From an uncultured Planctomycetaceae bacterium (GTDB lineage Bacteria; Planctomycetota; Planctomycetia; Planctomycetales; Planctomycetaceae), in assembly GCA_903921605.1 (NCBI GenBank), contig CAIXQV010001148.1, forward strand, positions 1-29,657: a stretch of 29,657 bases of DNA. The letters run 5' to 3'. Below, one piece after another: positions 27,983 to 29,657 of this stretch; the first letter of the stretch is position 1, and the number at the start of each line of letters is the position of its first letter. The notes beneath the pieces were generated by a model. It saw nothing but the letters and a program-made list of their open reading frames with translations. It did not search any database and was not told where the DNA came from. A program made the position numbers and the translations under genes.

Positions 27983-28996
27983 ATGCCGATTTGTGATGGG
28001 CAAGAACTCTTCGTCGCGACTTCCGACAGATCAATAGTTGCTGATGCGTTGTTGCCAAAGGTGAATGCTGGCTCGGTTGATTCTGCCGCTTTCCGCAGTT
28101 TGAGTCTGCATGCAGTTGCACCGCCGTCTGCAGCGTCTCGATCGACATTCCCCGAGTCCATGCTGCGTAGCGATGACACTTCCGTATCCAGAGAACGGTC
28201 TGATAGCCCGGATACGATTTTAAAGCAAATGTCCGATTCTGTGCAGTCATCATCGCTCTTCACGAAAACGAATCTGTCGGACTTTCCATCAGAGCCGGAC
28301 ATTTCAGATCCGGGTCCTGACATGGGCAATTATCCAAACAGCGATTACACGCTTCGTCAGGGGCGAATTTATGTCGAATCTGCTCCGTTTGGTTATCAGA
28401 CAATTACGCAGCAGAATCCTGCAGCTTACAACTTCCCTTTTCTATTGCGTTACGGACTCACTGATGATGTTGAACTGAGGCTGGCAGGCAATGGCCTGAC
28501 ATCAACAGACGATTTCCCGAACAGCAAAACGAGCGTTGCACCATTAATCCTCGACACAAAGGTGCGTCTGTTGAATGAGCAGATGGACGTGTTTATTCCT
28601 GCGGCTGCTCTGGAAGTCTATCTGCAGACGAATTGGGGTTCGAAAGAGTTTCGTGGTGGAGTACAACCTTCGCTGAACCTGAACCTCAATTTCCCGTCGA
28701 CAGATGTCACGAACATCGAGATGACACTGGGCTATACCGGAGTGCAGGCTGAGCTGGAATTAAATCAGTTTTCGCACCGATGGGCGATGGAACAACAGGT
28801 TACGGATCCGCTGGAGTTGTTCGTTCACGGATATTATCTGGCACCGGTGGGCTCACTTGATTTCAGCAATGTGATTGGTACCGGCGGATTTTATAAACCG
28901 TCTGAGCAAACGATACTGTTCACATCGTTTAATGCTGCGACCGATCGCAACTCACCACCATTTTCCACTCAGTTCGGAATTGCGTTCGCATTCTGA
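27983..28996 (+). CDS. Outer-membrane transporter-like protein (MetA-pathway type), signal peptide interrupted
   Basis: This is a 337-residue frame. The first 110 residues are Ser/Asp/Pro-rich. The rest (from YTLRQGRIYVESAPFGYQ) shows amphipathic beta strands and ends FGIAFAF, as in beta-barrel proteins of the planctomycete transporter family related to phenol MetA (PF13557-like). It therefore should be exported. From this ATG there is no signal peptide. Reading upstream in the same frame from an ATG at 27944 gives MTGLRLL, a TGA at 27965-27967, then LALLLMPICDG, which together make a normal signal peptide with one stop inside. The gene may be inactivated, or the base may be wrong. Function is inferred from fold pattern only. 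It converges on the CheR gene. Confidence 0.7.
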   Translation: MPICDGQELFVATSDRSIVADALLPKVNAGSVDSAAFRSLSLHAVAPPSAASRSTFPESMLRSDDTSVSRERSDSPDTILKQMSDSVQSSSLFTKTNLSDFPSEPDISDPGPDMGNYPNSDYTLRQGRIYVESAPFGYQTITQQNPAAYNFPFLLRYGLTDDVELRLAGNGLTSTDDFPNSKTSVAPLILDTKVRLLNEQMDVFIPAAALEVYLQTNWGSKEFRGGVQPSLNLNLNFPSTDVTNIEMTLGYTGVQAELELNQFSHRWAMEQQVTDPLELFVHGYYLAPVGSLDFSNVIGTGGFYKPSEQTILFTSFNAATDRNSPPFSTQFGIAFAF

Positions 28997-29029
28997 TTCA
29001 GAGGGTAGACAACTTCAGAGGGTAGACAA
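28997..29029. repeat. Tandem 16-bp repeat (period 17) at convergent gene ends
   Basis: TTCAGAGGGTAGACAA occurs at 28997-29012 and 29014-29029. On the minus strand each copy encodes LSTL-stop, so the CheR stop region has been duplicated, next to the transporter stop at 28994-28996. Confidence 0.85.
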
Positions 29030-29657
29030 ACCAGTGCTGCTCTTGCGGTACACGGTTGTGGTACCCAGTTGTTCGGGGACGAATCGAGTGTCAAGTCGAT
29101 AAAGGCTTTCTGCTGCCCCGACAATCAATAGGCCGCCAGGAGTCAGAAGATCGTAAAACTGCTGGCAAATCTGCTGTCGAATGCAGGCGTCAAAATAGAT
29201 CAGCACATTACGACAGAAGATCACTTCAAATTGACCTACGACATTCAGCCGGTCGATCAGGTTTAGTTGTCGAAATTCGATGAGTCGACGGAGGTCCTCA
29301 GAAGCGACCCATGAGTTTTCATCCTGGCTAAAATACCGATTGCGTTGTTCGGCGGACAACCCGCGATCAAGCATGTGATTGGGGAAGCTTCCCTTCCGTG
29401 CCACTGTCAGAGACTTTCGGGACACATCAGTCGCAAGGATGGGGAAGTTTTCTCCCCGCAATTCCAGAGCTGGGTTTCCCAGGACAAACTCGTGGACTGC
29501 GATCGCCAGGCTGTACGGTTCCTGTCCGGTTGAGCATCCTGCGGACCAGATCCGAGCCTGCGGTAATGGATAGCCGGATGCTCGTCGCTCACGAATCGTT
29601 TGTGCGAGCACCGGAAGTATTCTGCGGCGAAATTCTTCGAAGGGATGCCCATCACGG
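29015..29657 (-). CDS. cheR: CheR-type protein-glutamate O-methyltransferase (5' end outside window)
   Basis: The frame is open to the window edge, giving about 214 codons of the C-terminal part. It would methylate glutamates of chemoreceptors, or of signalling proteins in a chemotaxis-like pathway, using S-adenosylmethionine. Visible family marks are RDGHPFEEFRRRILP at the edge, the SAM-binding IWSAGCSTGQEPYSLA, ATDVSRKSL, VIFCRNVLIYFD and the final LTPGGLLIVGAAESLY. All match CheR order and spacing. The N-terminal helical domain is cut off. An internal GTG at 29611 is not the real start because similarity continues upstream. No other chemotaxis genes are visible, and they may lie beyond the right edge. 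Planctomycetes often carry CheR-CheB or Che-like clusters, so pathway assignment is tentative. Confidence 0.92.
   Translation of the reverse strand, partial: RDGHPFEEFRRRILPVLAQTIRERRASGYPLPQARIWSAGCSTGQEPYSLAIAVHEFVLGNPALELRGENFPILATDVSRKSLTVARKGSFPNHMLDRGLSAEQRNRYFSQDENSWVASEDLRRLIEFRQLNLIDRLNVVGQFEVIFCRNVLIYFDACIRQQICQQFYDLLTPGGLLIVGAAESLYRLDTRFVPEQLGTTTVYRKSSTGLSTL

Overview
The window looks like chromosomal DNA from a planctomycete. The evidence is a very large secreted protein with a planctomycete-style LEPRxLLS-like N-terminus, a VWA/glutamine-amidotransferase-fold membrane protein, a YHYH-domain protein, a BamB/PQQ-like propeller, a protease-LamG-SirB1 fusion, and a moderately GC-rich sequence. 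No rRNA, tRNA, CRISPR array, insertion sequence or prophage was recognised. Assignments rest on motif recognition only, with no database search.

Layout. 1-1722 (minus): a VWA-domain membrane protein, cut by the window edge. 2045-4478 (plus): a translationally coupled OmpR-type response regulator and histidine kinase. The kinase has an unusual Pro/Arg/Gly/Asp-rich extracytoplasmic insert. 4546-5787: a secreted YHYH protein. 5999-6817: a small secreted EF-hand protein with the same unusual composition as the kinase insert. A 30-bp near-perfect inverted repeat lies between these last two genes. 6967-8259: a secreted beta-propeller protein, bracketed by two similar hairpins. 8373-13857 (minus): an AI-2E family permease, a tandem universal stress protein and a P-type Ca2+ ATPase. 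14075-16558 (minus): a secreted trypsin-like protease fused to a LamG-like domain and a SirB1/TPR module. 16635-18194 (minus): a secreted Gly/Tyr-rich TPR protein. 18601-25732 (minus): a giant adhesin-like metalloprotease whose frame is broken at a run of seven G. About 1 kb without a convincing gene follows. 26781-27686 (plus): a bestrophin-family channel. 27983-28996 (plus): an outer-membrane transporter-like protein whose signal peptide is interrupted by a TGA. 29015 to the right edge (minus): a partial CheR methyltransferase.

How the genes may work together. The 2045-6817 block reads as a signalling and secretion unit: a two-component system followed on the same strand by two exported proteins, one of them a likely calcium binder. 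The 8373-13857 block groups stress protein and calcium export. Both groupings are inferred from gene order. The strongest oddities are the giant protein (a delta-60 propeller nested inside a Calx-beta repeat, and the G7 frameshift), the protease-LamG-SirB1 fusion, the kinase/EF-hand composition match, and the stop codon inside the transporter signal peptide.
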